From Tricholoma matsutake (Eukaryota; Basidiomycota; Agaricomycetes; Agaricales; Tricholomataceae), in NCBI GenBank assembly GCA_026075535.2, contig AP026548.1, positions 3,968,001 through 4,032,000 of the forward strand: DNA of 64,000 nt, read 5' to 3'. This document shows positions 1 through 11,716 of this stretch, piece by piece. The translations under genes were made by a program, and so were the position numbers. The notes beneath the pieces were generated by a model. That model had not been told where the DNA came from. It searched no databases and was given only the letters and a program-made list of their open reading frames with translations. Numbering within the stretch: the stretch's first letter is position 1; each line of letters begins with the position of its first letter.

Positions 1-3000
1 GAAGTGACCAAGCTCAATTTCCATTTTGAACTTCTGGCATTGGACAACCGAGCATCATCTACCAGACACAAGGATGATGTTCGCCAGGAGTTAATTACAA
101 ACTGCTTCAAGGAAAGCTCACTTCTTATCGCCGATGTTGAACATGCAAATGCGGGCTTAGGTTCCTCTGACTGGAAGGAGAAGTTATGATTGTTGTTAAG
201 GTTCAGGACATTGATGCGAGATTGGATGGGGATGAAGCCAATGCCTTTGCTTCTGGATGACCTTCCATCAATCGACAATTACTCTGAGAATGATGTCTTG
301 CAGCTTGAAGATGCAATAGCCTGATTCTATACTCATTCCTTTTTTCGCTTCTTTGGCCGTGCAGCAACCATACCTGCATGGCTGCCATGATCATGATTGT
401 ACCAAATACCTTTTCTTGACTGTCCTACTATGTATACTGAAAACTTTGCTCCAAATATGATATTTATGTGCAATGTGATTTCAGGTCCTGTCTGCCAAAT
501 TCCCAATGTGAGGGAAGATCTGGGGCACATCATTGGACTCAGAGGTCCAAGTGTCCAGGACTACTTTCCATTGTCCATTCGGGTGGCCACCAGTAGTGTA
601 GGCTCAAAGCAATTACAACATTCTTCAAGTCCCATTGTCCATTCAGTGGCAACAGTGGGTCTGATTCCGTGTCTCTCTTCTTGTTATTCTCTTTGCTCAC
701 AAACTTTTGTTCCTTTTGAGGATGGCACAGAAACACAAGGCTGGAGAGGAAGCTGAATTTCAGCTGCAAGTATCAAAATTCAAGAATACCAATGTGCGCA
801 TGGCAAAGTTTCATGCAGTGACGGAGAGTGGCACTGCAGTCAGCACAACTGTTCTAGCACATGAGCAAAATCAGACTTATATGTGTTCTGATGATCTTGC
901 TTCATCATCTTCAATTCTCATATCGAATTCTCAAGACATAGTGCTGGAAGAGTCCAAGAAAAAGACACAGGCAAGCATTCTTGACATTCTTACCCACCTT
1001 CTCTAAATCGGATACTAGAATTCTCAACTACTGGAGGATTTTGAAGAACACTTTGATCATTGACTGGAGCTTATCATTGAACAGGAGGTCCATGCAGAAA
1101 TTGGGTCTCCATGCTCATGTGGTGAGGGTAACAGAACTACTCACTGCTACAAATGCACGCAGTACATGCCAACATGCAGAAAATGCTTTATTCAACTCCA
1201 TTGAATGCTGCTGTTTCACTGGGCCAAAGTGTGGAACTTTGAACAAGGATTTTTTATTTGCAATGACATCTCCAACCTTGGACATGTTCTTCAGCATGTC
1301 ACAATGGTGCCAACTGCCCAAATCCACAAACTACCCTTCCATTCACTGTTGTCGACACCAACGGTATTCATGCCACTCCTCTTGCATTCTGTGGCTGTCT
1401 CAAGTGTGGTAGCAAAATTGAGCAGCTAATGCGAGCCCGTCTGTTTCCTGCGACTGCCCATGATCCCTGGACAGCATTCACTTTCACAATGCTCAATAAT
1501 TTTCACATCCATATGCTAGAATTGAAGAAGGTGGCCTATGATTATTTGGGCACTCTCAGGTGACTTACAGACAACTCTTTTACAGTGGATGTCCCTGTAC
1601 GTTATCATTCTACTCTCATGTTAGTGTCTTACCAGTGATCCATTCTAGAACCCTTATGCCAATTTTCTTCACGTTGTTCATGTCTGGTGCTTTCTTACCA
1701 CAAGAAAGCGACTTGGACAGGTGCATGGAATTGACTGGCTTCTTGCCTACAGACCAGAGGGGAACCTCATCGTTTACTGTCCTGCATGCCCCGAACCAGG
1801 ATTCAATATTGACAAAGGACAAACACCACTTCCACATTGGACAAGGTATAGCCTTTGCATATCATGATGACCCACTACTAATCAACTTGTCCCAGGCACC
1901 TTCTTCAAGCTCAATGGATGTTGGATGGCAACTTCCAGCTCAACTGAATGAAGAAGAATTCCGATCCTGATGACATCTCACTTTTTCGTGGAAAGGGACA
2001 CTTTCCAGAACATTCTGTGCTAGAACAATACTTAGCAGTTGCAAAAAGCAAGGCTCAAGTATGTCGTAATGGAGTACCTTCACCTTGTACACATATTGAT
2101 GAATGTTCCTACAGAAATCCAACTGCATGAACTTGAATGCGTGGAATGGACAGGATGAACAAAAATTCAAGGGATTGGCTGATACAGGCTCTGTGCATGC
2201 TCAATGTCCCCACGTTCTCATTCTGTCTGCAGTCGACTTGCAATTTGGTGAACAGTGAGCATGTCTATAAGCCACACATTGTTTTATTGATATATTTCTG
2301 CCAGTTTTGCTAATACCAACCTTGCCCTTGTGCTGATGCTTTGACAATGTGAACCTGTTCAAACAAGTGATTCTGATCTGGCACAGGTGCAAGCACAGAT
2401 TATTGACCATGTTGGGTCATATGATTGCATGTGTCAGTACTGGGTGAACACTGTTGAACGTTTTGAGAAGCACTTCCCTGATGTCGTCCATCTTGTGAAG
2501 CGTATACATTGGGCAATTCCAGTGCTCCACATTCAAGGTCATCTCGAAGACTGTATCTACCTGTTTGGGACAGCTTATCTACCTGTTTGGGATGGCTTAT
2601 CTACCTGTTTGGGATGGCTTATCTACCATCTGTGGGTCACTTCCATGGTGAAACTGCAGAACACTACTGGCCAGAAGCAAACCAACTGGGTCCTCAAACA
2701 CAACAGATGAACCATGGACATCATCAAGATACATTGATTGATCACTACAATGACTGGAACTGGAAAAAAATAGCGTCCCTTGGTGCGTGATTTTATCTCC
2801 TGCATATTCAAACATCAGTAATTTCTTCTCCAGCTGCTACTCTCGCATGCGACCTCATCGAGGCAGAAAACCTCTATCTTCAAAAGCATGATCATTTTGA
2901 TGGATTATCACGACTCTATTTCGAGTCTGTACAACAATGGAAGTTGCTCAATCGGTCCCCTCACAAGGTAGGAAAGGAAGCTAGGAGTGTATATAAACAT

Positions 3001-4611
3001 ACCAAATCAAAAGGTAAGTTCTCCCCACTTGACCTTGTTGGGGTGGTTGGTATACTCGAGTACTAACCATCTTTTCTCAAGTTCCCTCACAAGCGGGAAT
3101 ATACCAGGAACTTATTGCACAGGAAGCAAAATTTAAGTCAACAAATATGCCACAGTCTGTCACAGCAGTTTTCTTAGATGAAGGGATCAATATTCAAGAT
3201 GCTCAGTCAGTTGTAACATTTTCTGAACTCCAATCATTACTTACATGACACTTCCCTACAGGTGAAAACTACTTGCTACAGTAAAAGAACACGAGAAATT
3301 TCCTTGTGACATGCTTGTAAAAGAAATCAGCAGCCGGCAGTCCAAACTTCAGTTATGAATTATGAAGTGGCATGCAAATCAGTTGATACTTATGCCCAAC
3401 ATCAGGGACCTTATTCTTTCAGAGGAATCTTGCGAGATAGAGACCAAACAATTGTTTTTGCCTTCAGATATGGACACTGTTATTCGCCAAGAGGTGGGTG
3501 CCATGGAACTTGGTATCGAGGAAGGCAAACTCTGTCAAGGTGCTGCTTTTGATTCCTTGCTCGCTACCCAGAATGCCGTGAAAACAATTAAGCTACTACA
3601 GGATCACAAAGCCAAGAATTGTCAAGGACAGGCAGAGAATACTCATTCCATCAAATGAATTGCTGATGTGGAAGCTTGCCATGATCTTCACATACAAGCA
3701 TACAATGCTCATCGACAAGCCATTGTCACCCTTGGTACACTTGGAGATGATGTCATGAATTTCGCCTTCCCATTTTTAGATGTCAAGGATACATTTATGA
3801 AATCGACCTTCCACAAGCGTCAGGTGGGAGATTCTCGTCGGCCTGATGGTGCATTGTGGTCAATGCCATTTTGCGTGAAGACTTGCCAAGTCAGGTCTAT
3901 GGATGTGGACACAACAATTCATTCTGGATCTTGTGAGTGCAATTCTTAGTTTCAGTGCATTAATATAAATTGTTTTTGGTTTTGTATTAGAAATTGGAAC
4001 ACAGATGCCTCATCGGAAGGAAGGTAAACACCAAACAACCCACCAACCTATTGCGCTTCAATCACTGATGCCATGCTTGCAGCTACCAAGAAGCCAGAAC
4101 CAGTGGTGTCTACACCTGTAAAGCCCAATGAACCCAGTGATCTCACTGATAAAAGTTCCAGTGGGAAAACAGGGGGATGGTTGAGGCAACTTGGGGCCCT
4201 TGGGAAGATGTTGGAGAAGGAGTTGTTGGAATGGTCAGAGGAAGGTAGTGCACCGTCTGTCAATTGTGTCGCCAAATTTATTCTAATTGTCTTGTGCTAC
4301 TAGGTGATCGTGTTCAATGGTTTTGTGCTGAAGCAGATATGCAGCGATGGCAGGAGCAAGTTGAGCTCAAGCTTGTGGAACTGTTCAGGACATCGAGAAG
4401 TTTTCGAAGAATGCAACAGATCTGGACAACACTGTCACTCGATCAGCCACTGAGTTATATGGCATATGCGAAACAGAAGGCTGCAATGTACAAGAAGATG
4501 GCACAATCTTGTGATGTCAGCTTGGATAATGCTGGATACGGTGGTTTGAGGCTAGAACTTGACTCGGGCAATGGTGGGATGACTCTTCTAAAGTTTGTGG
4601 AAGAGAAATGA
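1..4611 (+). pseudogene. Decayed KDZ transposase with CxC2 cysteine cluster
   Basis: Fragments in all three plus frames follow the order of a basidiomycete KDZ (Kyakuja-Dileera-Zisupton) transposase, the DDE enzyme that moves such elements. A CxC2-type cysteine cluster (SPCSCGEGNRTTHCYKC, then CRKCF) lies near 1,105-1,200. The KDZ core follows: PEGNLIVYCPACPEPGFNID near 1,750-1,810, ADTGSVHAQCPHV near 2,185, SYDCMCQYWVN near 2,410 and PEANQLGPQTQQMNHGH near 2,670-2,720. Helical C-terminal pieces continue to 4,611. Frames change many times, partly at short introns (for example near 3,015-3,080) and partly at stops and frameshifts, so no full protein can be made. The start lies outside the window. 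The family call is from motif recognition; the exact KDZ clade is not settled. Confidence 0.8.
2554..2619 (+). repeat. 22-bp tandem repeat, three copies, inside the KDZ pseudogene
   Basis: The unit TATCTACCTGTTTGGGATGG plus CT occurs three times head to tail, the first copy differing at two bases. It falls just after the conserved HIQGHLEDC segment. Because 22 is not a multiple of three, each added copy shifts the reading frame, so the expansion alone would break the transposase. Confidence 0.85.
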
Positions 4612-4656
4612 GCAAAGGAGAAGGCAATATTGGATGCTGACTTGGCAGCATGCATG

Positions 4657-4768
4657 CTTGAGCAGGGAGGATGCTTGAGCAGGAAGGGTGCTTGAGCAGG
4701 GGTGGGTGCTTGAGTCAGGGTGGGTGCTTGAGCAGGGGTGGGTGCTTGAGCATCATGCTTGAGACAGG
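4657..4768 (+). repeat. Minisatellite with GCTTGAGCAGG core
   Basis: About seven imperfect units of 16-18 bp share GCTTGAGCAGG followed by a G-rich tail (GGTGGGT type). The last units degrade to GCTTGAGCATCA and GCTTGAGACAGG. The array separates the KDZ remnant from the Plavaka tail remnant. Confidence 0.85.
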
Positions 4769-4904
4769 ACATGAGCTCATGGTGCTTAAGCAGCATATTC
4801 AATTATTATTTCTGTGCATACAATACTACAAGCAGGAAGTGCTTAAGTGGACTTATACTTAAGCAAGCCGTGCATCTACATCTAAGGTTGCTTATGCAAA
4901 CATC

Positions 4905-6657
4905 CTATGGTGCTTGTCTTGATGGCAAAACATTGCCCTTATCCTAGATGCCATCTAGCCCATGTTGAAAAATTACATTGTGCACCTTCTTTTGCCAAAG
5001 ATCTCAAGGAATATCTCAACGTTTTTCTGGAATGTGGACATAGATCAACAAATTGGGTTGCAGTTTCAAATCCATTACCTTTCCAATGTCTTGACGTCTT
5101 CACCCAGTTCAGATTCCATCCCTCCAGTCTCCATAATGAAGACGATGAGTGTGATACTGTCAAGGCATTGCCAATAATCAAGAAGATGCCTACAGGTAGA
5201 TTTGATACAGTTGTAGCATTGAGAAAGGACCATGCAGAGGCCACCGGTCTTCAAGGTATAGTCATACAAATACTTCTTCCCTGCTGAATTGCCACTCAAG
5301 ACATATATATTTGTAGGCATGCACTGATAGGTCCACTATGACAGCAGAGCTCTGAAATCAAGATATCACACTTGGACACCTCTGTCCCAAAGTCCTACAA
5401 TTTTGCGAATGCTTATGAACACCTATGAATGCACGAAACAACGAAACGACACTTCAAAACGTTTTGAAAGACTTCGAACCATTTCAAATGACTTTGGCCG
5501 CCGTATTCCTATCATACCAAACCTCGAACACATGCTCCCACCATTACACACACTAATGCATCGCGTTCCCGCCACCACAAACATGAAGAAACACAATGGC
5601 TAGCAACTTAGCGTGCATCGAGGCACTTCATGATTTATTGGAACCACAAGACAAGGAGATTTGATATATCATGTATATGGCACATTTCTTTCTTATCATT
5701 GTCTCATTTACTTTGTGATTTTGACCCCTTGTTCACTGCCTCACATTTACCACATGTTTTGCCTCATGGCCTTTTACCTTTTTAGTACTATCTCTCTAAA
5801 ACATATATAGTTTGGTGTATTTACTGTCAATAGAGCCAGAAAATCGTCTTCTCACATTGCCTATCATCTGACTTAAGGGTTTAACTCTTGAGTTTTAGCT
5901 CAGTCTTCGTCCAAACTCACTCAAAGTATTCTGTGAACTACATCGTTTTGCCACATAGACTCTCAAAACTCTTGTCACATTGCCTATCTGTCATGTCATC
6001 GTCTCTTACCTTGCTTTCAACTATTGTCACCATCCCCCAAACTCATGAAACCATTTTGGAGATTCTCAAACTTCTCCACATCGCTGCTAAACTCTCTCAT
6101 ATCGTTTCGGAATGCTTTGTAGTGTTTCGCGTTACTTCGGATGACTTCACAGAACTTTGCACAGCCTAATACAGCTTCGCAACGTCATACAGTACATTTA
6201 CCGGCCTTTGGATAACATGGTGATATTCAGTACCACCTCGCAACCTTTCTCTGACTTGTGTTATATCTCCTAAGACCTGTTTAGTTGGTTTTGGTTGAGT
6301 TTCCAGGTTGAGCATCATCAGCGCATTGGATGTGTAAGGGTTATATTCAAGCTCCCTGCTCTTCTAAACAGTATCCTGTCCCCTCAAAACTGGCCTCAGG
6401 ATCCTTTGGCATATGTGGAATGGTATTCACCATTGCTGCCAACTGCTCATGAACATTATGGGATGTACACTATCAAGAAAACACCGTCACCTCAATGTTC
6501 TATTATTCCTTTGACTGAAATTAGACAAAGCTGTATGCTGATTCCTAGATTCACAGAAGATATATCATCATGGACTAGTACTAATGTGTTGGATAGTTCC
6601 AAATCATTTTTAGTTAATAATTGGACTCATTCTTATGCTTATCAGACAATTTGGTAG
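4905..6657 (+). pseudogene. C-terminal tail of a Plavaka-type transposase, split by a solo LTR
   Basis: Two blocks form the end of a basidiomycete Plavaka (CMC/EnSpm-related) transposase protein. The first, about 4,905-5,257, ends MPTGRFDTVVALRKDHAEAT plus GLQG. The second, about 6,321-6,657, begins HQRIGCVRVIFKLP and continues LAYVEWYSPLLPTAHEHYGM, closing with the usual SFLVNNWTHSYAYQTIW and a stop. Between them lie a probable intron (GTATAG from 5,256, ending TTGTAG at 5,316) and an LTR insertion. No catalytic part of this copy is present. It is distinct from the complete Plavaka gene at 55.7-59.1 kb. Family assignment rests on the conserved tail pattern. Confidence 0.7.
5325..6320 (+). 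mobile_element. Solo LTR of a Gypsy family (TGATAGG...CATCA)
   Basis: This 996-bp block is a diverged copy of 51,813-52,816. The second copy is followed by a primer-binding-site-like sequence and a gag gene, which identifies the block as an LTR. Both start TGATAGGTCCACT and end GAGCATCATCA. Shared landmarks include GATTTATTGGAACCACAAGAC and AAAACATATATAGTTTGGTG, the second probably in the promoter/polyadenylation zone. No clean 5-bp target duplication remains: the left flank is TGCAC and the right is GCGCA. The insertion splits the Plavaka tail. Confidence 0.75.
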
Positions 6658-6659
6658 AT

Positions 6660-7125
6660 AATTAATACAGTATGTGTTTCTGAGGTACCTTGTGTTCCCT
6701 TGAGATACTTTGAGAAACCCTGGGAAGAGCCAGGTACCCTGAGAACAGTCAGGAGCCCTGGGAGTATTCTGAGTCCAAAAGTGTTTTTCCTGATGAAGGT
6801 GGCAATGTTGGAGAAGGAGCTAGTGAGCATGAGGAAGGCAGCTGATGCAGTACAAGGTACGTTGCTTTTCATTTTCCATTGGCTGTTGCTGAAATTTGGG
6901 TGCATATATCTCCACAGAGGAATCACGAAAAGCCTCGCAGAGGCAAGTCTCAAGGAGTATCATAGACTGTGAGCTTCTCCCTATCTCTTTTATCTCTGTG
7001 TCACTAACATCCAAAAATCCCACCCGGAACTAGGAAAGCAGCCACCAGCATCCTCACAGTCGACGTCCAAATTCGACTTCAAAATAAAAGCTGTAGGTCC
7101 ATACTCAGACACTCCAACCCACCAC
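6660..7125. other. Intergenic, no gene recognised
   Basis: A 90-codon open frame at 6,700-6,972 has no recognised domain. The stretch with CCTTGTG..CCCTTGAG..GAGCCCTGGGAGTATT resembles AT/GC-alternating foldback repeats seen near 40.5-40.7 kb and 48.5-48.65 kb, so it is probably repeat-derived. Confidence 0.4.
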
Positions 7126-7129
7126 TGCC

Positions 7130-7915
7130 ATGTCTTTGTCCAAACTGCCCACCCAGGGGATCTCATCGCATGGCACCCTCATAGCAATTCCAATTGTTGT
7201 TGTTGTGCTCTTCCAAACTGGCTACAGTAGGATTCTCGCTGCTTGGCAATTCTTTACCCACCGCTATGACTTCATTAAATCTAACTTCGAGAAGACTAGT
7301 CGTCATTCATTCTCATTCAATGTCTGTATGCAGTATATGCCCCCATGTGGAATGACCATACCCCTATTTACACATCTGTGTAGCACTCTGTCACAGTATT
7401 GAAGGGCACGAGAGCGCGCAAGGAATTTATGGATTCCAAGGATCTCAACTCATGTGAGGGCTACAAAATCCTCAAGGGTGGCATACATCGTTTCATTTGA
7501 TCATGTTGCCCTCGCCTTAGCCCTCCTGGTAGATCCCAGACCTTCGCGACATACAAATGAATGTAGAGCCTGTGGCTATCAAACACATCTTCACTCTCCT
7601 TCATAAAGATTGCTTGTCAGACAGTGAGTTCCCTGTAGACATATGTGCCTATGAGTTGCTCAATCTTTCACAAGTCATGCCCACACTGTTTGATGGTATC
7701 CAGAACAGAATGAACACTTTGGGAAAGGAAGGCACTATAGACCCCTTCAAGACATTTATGATGTATGTCACACTTTTGTCTGGATCTCCTGCTGCCTAAT
7801 ATAAATCCTTCACTGTTCATGTTATAGATGGTCTTCCAAATGACCGTCCGTATGGCCTCTTGCTGCGAACTTGCCTCTGACCTTTCCGCCCTCGCTAAAT
7901 TACAGAACCACTACT
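7130..7915 (+). pseudogene. Truncated cytochrome P450 (N-terminal third)
   Basis: Pieces in order match the amino-terminal third of a fungal microsomal P450 (CYP51-like or CYP61/53-like monooxygenases share this layout). An N-terminal hydrophobic run (IAIPIVVVVLFQTGYSRIL) is followed by YDFIKSNFEKTSRHSFSFNV. Then come KGTRARKEFMDSKDLNSCEG with YKILKGG, IFTLLHKDCLSDSE, GIQNRMNTLGKEGTIDPFK, and VFQMTVRMASCCELA at about 7,829-7,875. The exons are out of phase and stops intervene. The haem-binding cysteine region, oxygen-binding helix and C-terminal half are absent, because the homology stops where low-complexity repeat DNA begins near 7,915. The P450 family cannot be fixed from this portion. It was a host gene, now broken. 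Confidence 0.65.
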
Positions 7916-8530
7916 AGACCCTCGAGAACAGCACCACACCAATGACCCAACCCACTCAGGATGACAATGGCAATGGAATGAAGGGAACAGGGCCAGGCGA
8001 CACCGACGACAAATGCCCCAACACCAATGGCAGACAGGACCAGGATGACGAGAACCAGGACGACGAGAACGACAATGCCAATGCAAACTGCGACAGCACT
8101 GACAGTGGGGATGACAAGAACAGCACCCACAACCATGAGGAAGGCAAAACTGCCACAGTGGACCACAAGGACCACAAGGACAACCACCACCAAGAATGGG
8201 ACAATGGTAACAACAACGGGACAATGGGGACAATGACCAGAAGATGAGACAATGCCAGGACCAGGGATGACAGGCATGAGGACGACGACACCAAGGAGGA
8301 CCAGGACCAGGGCAATGGGGACAGCGAGGACAACGAGGACAACAATGGCAGGACCGGCCAGGGACAAAGGGGATGACTGGGACAAGGAGCAAACAATGGG
8401 GAATGCAGATGACGAGACCACAGCCATGACAACAAAGATGACAACAACAACAGGAATGACACACTGCCCACCCCTGAGCAACTGTTTGTGGGCCCAAATG
8501 ATGACTAGAGTCGTTTGGGCCCAGGTAATT
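7916..8530. repeat. GACAAYGA-type low-complexity element with terminal near-palindrome
   Basis: The plus strand is a purine-rich mix of GACAATGG, GACGACGAGAAC and ACCACAAGGACC units that would encode Asp/Asn/Thr-rich protein in any frame. Long open frames on both strands are by-products of the composition. It ends in CCTGAGCAACTGTTTGTGGG (about 8,473-8,491) and then GGGCCCAAATGATG..GTTTGGGCCC, an inverted repeat. The same architecture occurs at 23.9, 34.1, 40.1, 49.1 and 55.1 kb. Confidence 0.7.
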
Positions 8531-8639
8531 TTTCTTATCTTCATTTCTTATTTTTTGTTCAAAATATACATAGTTAGTTTAGATGCAATATATTGAGTTG
8601 TACAAAACCTGTGAGACCAACATCTGCATGTAGCTGATT

Positions 8640-9029
8640 GAAAATCCACAACTAAAAGTATGAAACTGATAATGAAACTACACAAAGTGGATGAATAATT
8701 GCCTTCCACTCTGAAAAATTTTTAACCTGGACAGAGGGTTTTTTTTTACCCTTGATGGGATGAAAACCATCCCATAGTCGGAGGGAGTCTCATGGTGTGA
8801 ATTACCCCATTTAGAAGATGGAAGTCATCCCAAGGGATAAATTCAACAGGGTATGAATACAGACAAATTTTGAGGTGTTTTCAACCTCTTAACTCATCCA
8901 TTCTGAGGGGGAATTTTCACAACTTTTAGGGTATCTTTTTCCCTGAAAATCAGATGATTTTTATTCTTTTTCAATGGCCACAAAGGATGGAAATTCTACC
9001 CAAAACAGATGACTTTCTACTCAATTCCT
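8640..9029. repeat. AT-rich repeat with GATGAAA..CATCC inverted motifs
   Basis: Repeated short inverted motifs (GGGATGAAAACCATCCC, GGAAGTCATCCCAAGGG, GGATGATTTTCC) alternate with TTTTTA runs. A related block is at 54,590-55,040, so this is a dispersed non-coding repeat. No gene is seen. Confidence 0.5.
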
Positions 9030-9749
9030 TCACCTCAGTGGCTGAATTACTGGATGATTTTCCACATCCATGGGTCTCACTGTGTTAGGTGAGTATTCAA
9101 TGGCCATAAGCAAAGTATGAATCCAGACACATTCTTTTGCAGACTCAAAAGTGGCAACATACTCTGCCTCACAAGATGAGGCTGCAACAGTTTTCTGTTT
9201 GCACACAGTCCAGGAGATGGCACCTGATCCAAGAGAGCACATATATCTGCCCACACTACGCCTCACATCCAAGCAGTTGGCCCAGTCAGAGTCTGTGTAC
9301 GCCAATAGCGAGACAGGGTTCTCACCCCCTAGGTATAATTTAAGATCCTGCATCCCCTGCAAGTAGTGTACCAGTCATATGGCAGCATGCCAATGTTCAA
9401 AAGAGTACAAGTCAAGGAATTGGGATAGTTGTTGAACAGCATAGGAAATGTTGGGATGTGTAGAGATGGCAAGATATAAGAGGCAACTGACTAGTGAATG
9501 GTAGGGTAGTCCTTGTAGCTTAGTTTGCATGTCAGATGTAAGAGTCGACCAATTGACTCATTGCAATTTTTGTCCAGGTTCCATTGCGGACAATGGATGA
9601 GAGTCAGCCTGACCAAATTGTGAGACAATCTTGTCAATCAGTGCTGTCTGTGACAACACCACTGTACAATGTGCTGTATCCCAGGCAATTAGAGAATACC
9701 AGGGGTAACCCTGGGGTAAAAATTCTCTACCATTACCCTTACCCTCCAA
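9030..9749 (-). pseudogene. Ty1/Copia pol remnant (end of reverse transcriptase and RNase H)
   Basis: On the minus strand the fragments read WDTAHCTVVLSQTALIDKIV, then GLPYHSLVSCLLYLAIS and YAVQQLSQF. The Copia RNase H follows: LLAYTDSDWANCLDVRRSVG, ISW, AASSCEAEYVA and ECVWIHTLL. The conserved catalytic Asp (TDSDW) and Glu (SCEAEY) are still visible. The gene is broken by stops and frameshifts, and gag, integrase and LTRs are not seen around it. It is a relic used as insertion ground by later repeats. Confidence 0.8.
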
Positions 9750-9830
9750 AACCCTTACCCCTTCACAAGGGTAGGGGTTTCTGGGGGTGAGGGTAAGGGG
9801 TATGAAGGGTACAAGGGGGACATAATACTC
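9688..9830. repeat. CCCTTA-rich foldback sequence
   Basis: The left half (TTACCCTTACCCTCC, AAAACCCTTACCCC) pairs with the right half (AAGGGTAGGGGTTT, GGGTGAGGGTAAGGGG) around a short TTCACAAG loop. Similar foldbacks lie at 40,985-41,120 and 41,410-41,530. The hexamer order CCCTTA differs from the fungal telomere repeat CCCTAA, so this is not telomeric DNA. Confidence 0.65.
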
Positions 9831-9884
9831 TTGACTGTGACCATGACTGAAAGAGACTGGACTAATGGCCAGTTAAAGGACTGA

Positions 9885-10310
9885 CACTGCTGGGGCTGGG
9901 TGCTGTTTCCTCTGGAAACATGGATCAGGATATGTGTTTTGAGATTTCTGATCCATGTTTCCATGAGAAATATGTAGAAAGTATTCACAGGTGAAATCTT
10001 AGAAACATGAATCATGTTTGTCAGCTGTTTTAATTTAAAAAATCAAACATTTATCCAAGAATTTTTCTCTAAGAAACAGGTAGAAAAAATGGAAAGTGTT
10101 TCCATATTGTTTACTTTAAAAATTTGTTACATTTTTCTTACCATGTTTCTAAGAAATAAAATGTATCAAGGATCCATGCATGTGTCTGTTGAAAAACCTT
10201 ATAGTTTATGTATTGGAAACATGCTTTGGAAACATTACACGTGTTTCCTGGAGAAACACAAATCAAGAAAACACGTGATGTTTTTCCATGGGAAACACGA
10301 AAAGATACAT
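9885..10310. mobile_element. Fragment with CACTA-like end and GTTTCC/GGAAAC motifs
   Basis: It begins CACTGCTGGGGCTGGG, very close to the CACTACTGGGGCTGAC end of the foldback element at 22,753. It is filled with GGAAACATG, GTTTCC and GAAACAC motifs in both orientations, as in that element. No matching right end (CCCCAGYAGTG) was found before 10,485, so this copy is probably truncated or diverged. Confidence 0.4.
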
Positions 10311-10484
10311 CAATTGCCCCACTCATTGCGATGAGTGACTCCCACTGGGACTCACTCAATGGGTATGGGCACGATGGACACTCGGAGGGTCACTCATGCG
10401 ATAACATCCAGCGGCTTGGTCTTATCAGTAAAATTTGCAGTTGTATTTTGTATGTAACTGGTCAGCTACTACTTGGAAGAACTT

Positions 10485-11700
10485 GAAAATGAAGAATTGC
10501 CTGGTGCCGAAGGGAATGGATAACAGCTTGTAGATGAAGGTCCCAAACTCAACACATATCAGCGTGAGGCTTGAAATGGCAGAACTACCATGACATTGTA
10601 CATGTGGTGCTCAACGCTCAATGGCATGAGGGTTCAGTGTGTTGTAACTGCCTGGACTTAGGGTTGCCTGGCGCCAAAGGGGATGGATAACAGCTTGTAG
10701 ATGTTGGTCCCAAACTCAATGCATATAGCATGATAAGTAGCAACTGTTGCAGCCTCACAGTAACCAATGGAACTAGCGTGACATTTGAGTGCTCAACGCT
10801 CAATGGCATGAGGGGTTTCAACCAGCCATCTCGCAAAGGTCGGCAATCCGAGGTTGGTCATAATGTGTGAACATCTCATTGCCAAGAATAGTGTTGGCAA
10901 CCTGAGCAGCATGGACAAGGTTCATCTCCAGTAAACCTGTTTGCAAGTGTCCTTGCTCAGACTTGTTGTCCTTGAGCGCATCAAGTAAGAATGAAGTTGC
11001 AGGTTGAAGAACTTGAAATGAAGAGTTGCCTGGTGCCTAAGGGGATGGATAACAGCTTGGAGATATAGGTCCCATACTCAACACATATCAGCATGAGGCT
11101 TGCATAATGGAAAGAACTGGAAATGGCAGAACTACTGTGACGTTCTCTGTGCGGTGCTCAACGCTCAACGGCATGAGGGGTTTGAATGTACTGTAACCGC
11201 CGAGGGCAAGAATACCACACACTTATCACAAGAAAAACAAGACCTGCCTGTCACCAAAGGGTCTCGATAACACCTCATAGATGCAGGTCCCAAGCTCAAC
11301 GTATGTCTGTGTGAGATTTGCAAACTGTTACAGCGTCACAACAAGCAGGACTTCATCATGCTTGCAAGAACTTTAGGTGGAAGAATTGTGTTCTGGTGCT
11401 CAATGCTCAATGGCATGAGGGGTTTGAACGTACTGTAACTGCCAAGGGTAAGAATACCACACAATTATCACAAGAAAAACAAGACCTGCCTGTCGCCAAA
11501 GGGTCTCGATAACCTCGTAGATGCAGGTCCCAAGCTCAATGCATGTCCGCATGAGATTTGCAAACTGTTACAGTGTCATGACAAGCAGGACTTCATCATG
11601 CTTGCAAGAACTTGAGATGGATGTTAAGATTGATAACACCGTCAGTGACCTCAAGGCCATCAACAATTTGGCGAGCATAGACATGGGTGACACCAGTGTA
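10485..11700. repeat. Satellite-like array, outer left part
   Basis: Several copies of a unit contain GGGGATGGATAACAGCTTG, TAGATGTAGGTCCCAAACTC, a TATCAGCATGAGGCTTGC segment and GGTGCTCAACGCTCAAYGGC followed by GTGAGGGGTTTGAA. Copies start near 10,500, 10,660, 11,030, 11,245 and 11,490. Units are diverged and differ in length. No coding region is supported; short open frames are composition effects. Confidence 0.75.
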
Positions 11701-11716
11701 TGAGTCATGCGACACG

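Noticed and set aside
7900..8544. Long overlapping open frames of up to 214 codons on the minus strand
   Set aside because: They come from the low-complexity GACAAT/GACGAC composition; no start context, introns or family support coding.
9700..9830. Telomere-like CCCTTA/TAAGGG tract
   Set aside because: The repeat order is not CCCTAA and the sequence folds back on itself, so it is not an internal telomere.
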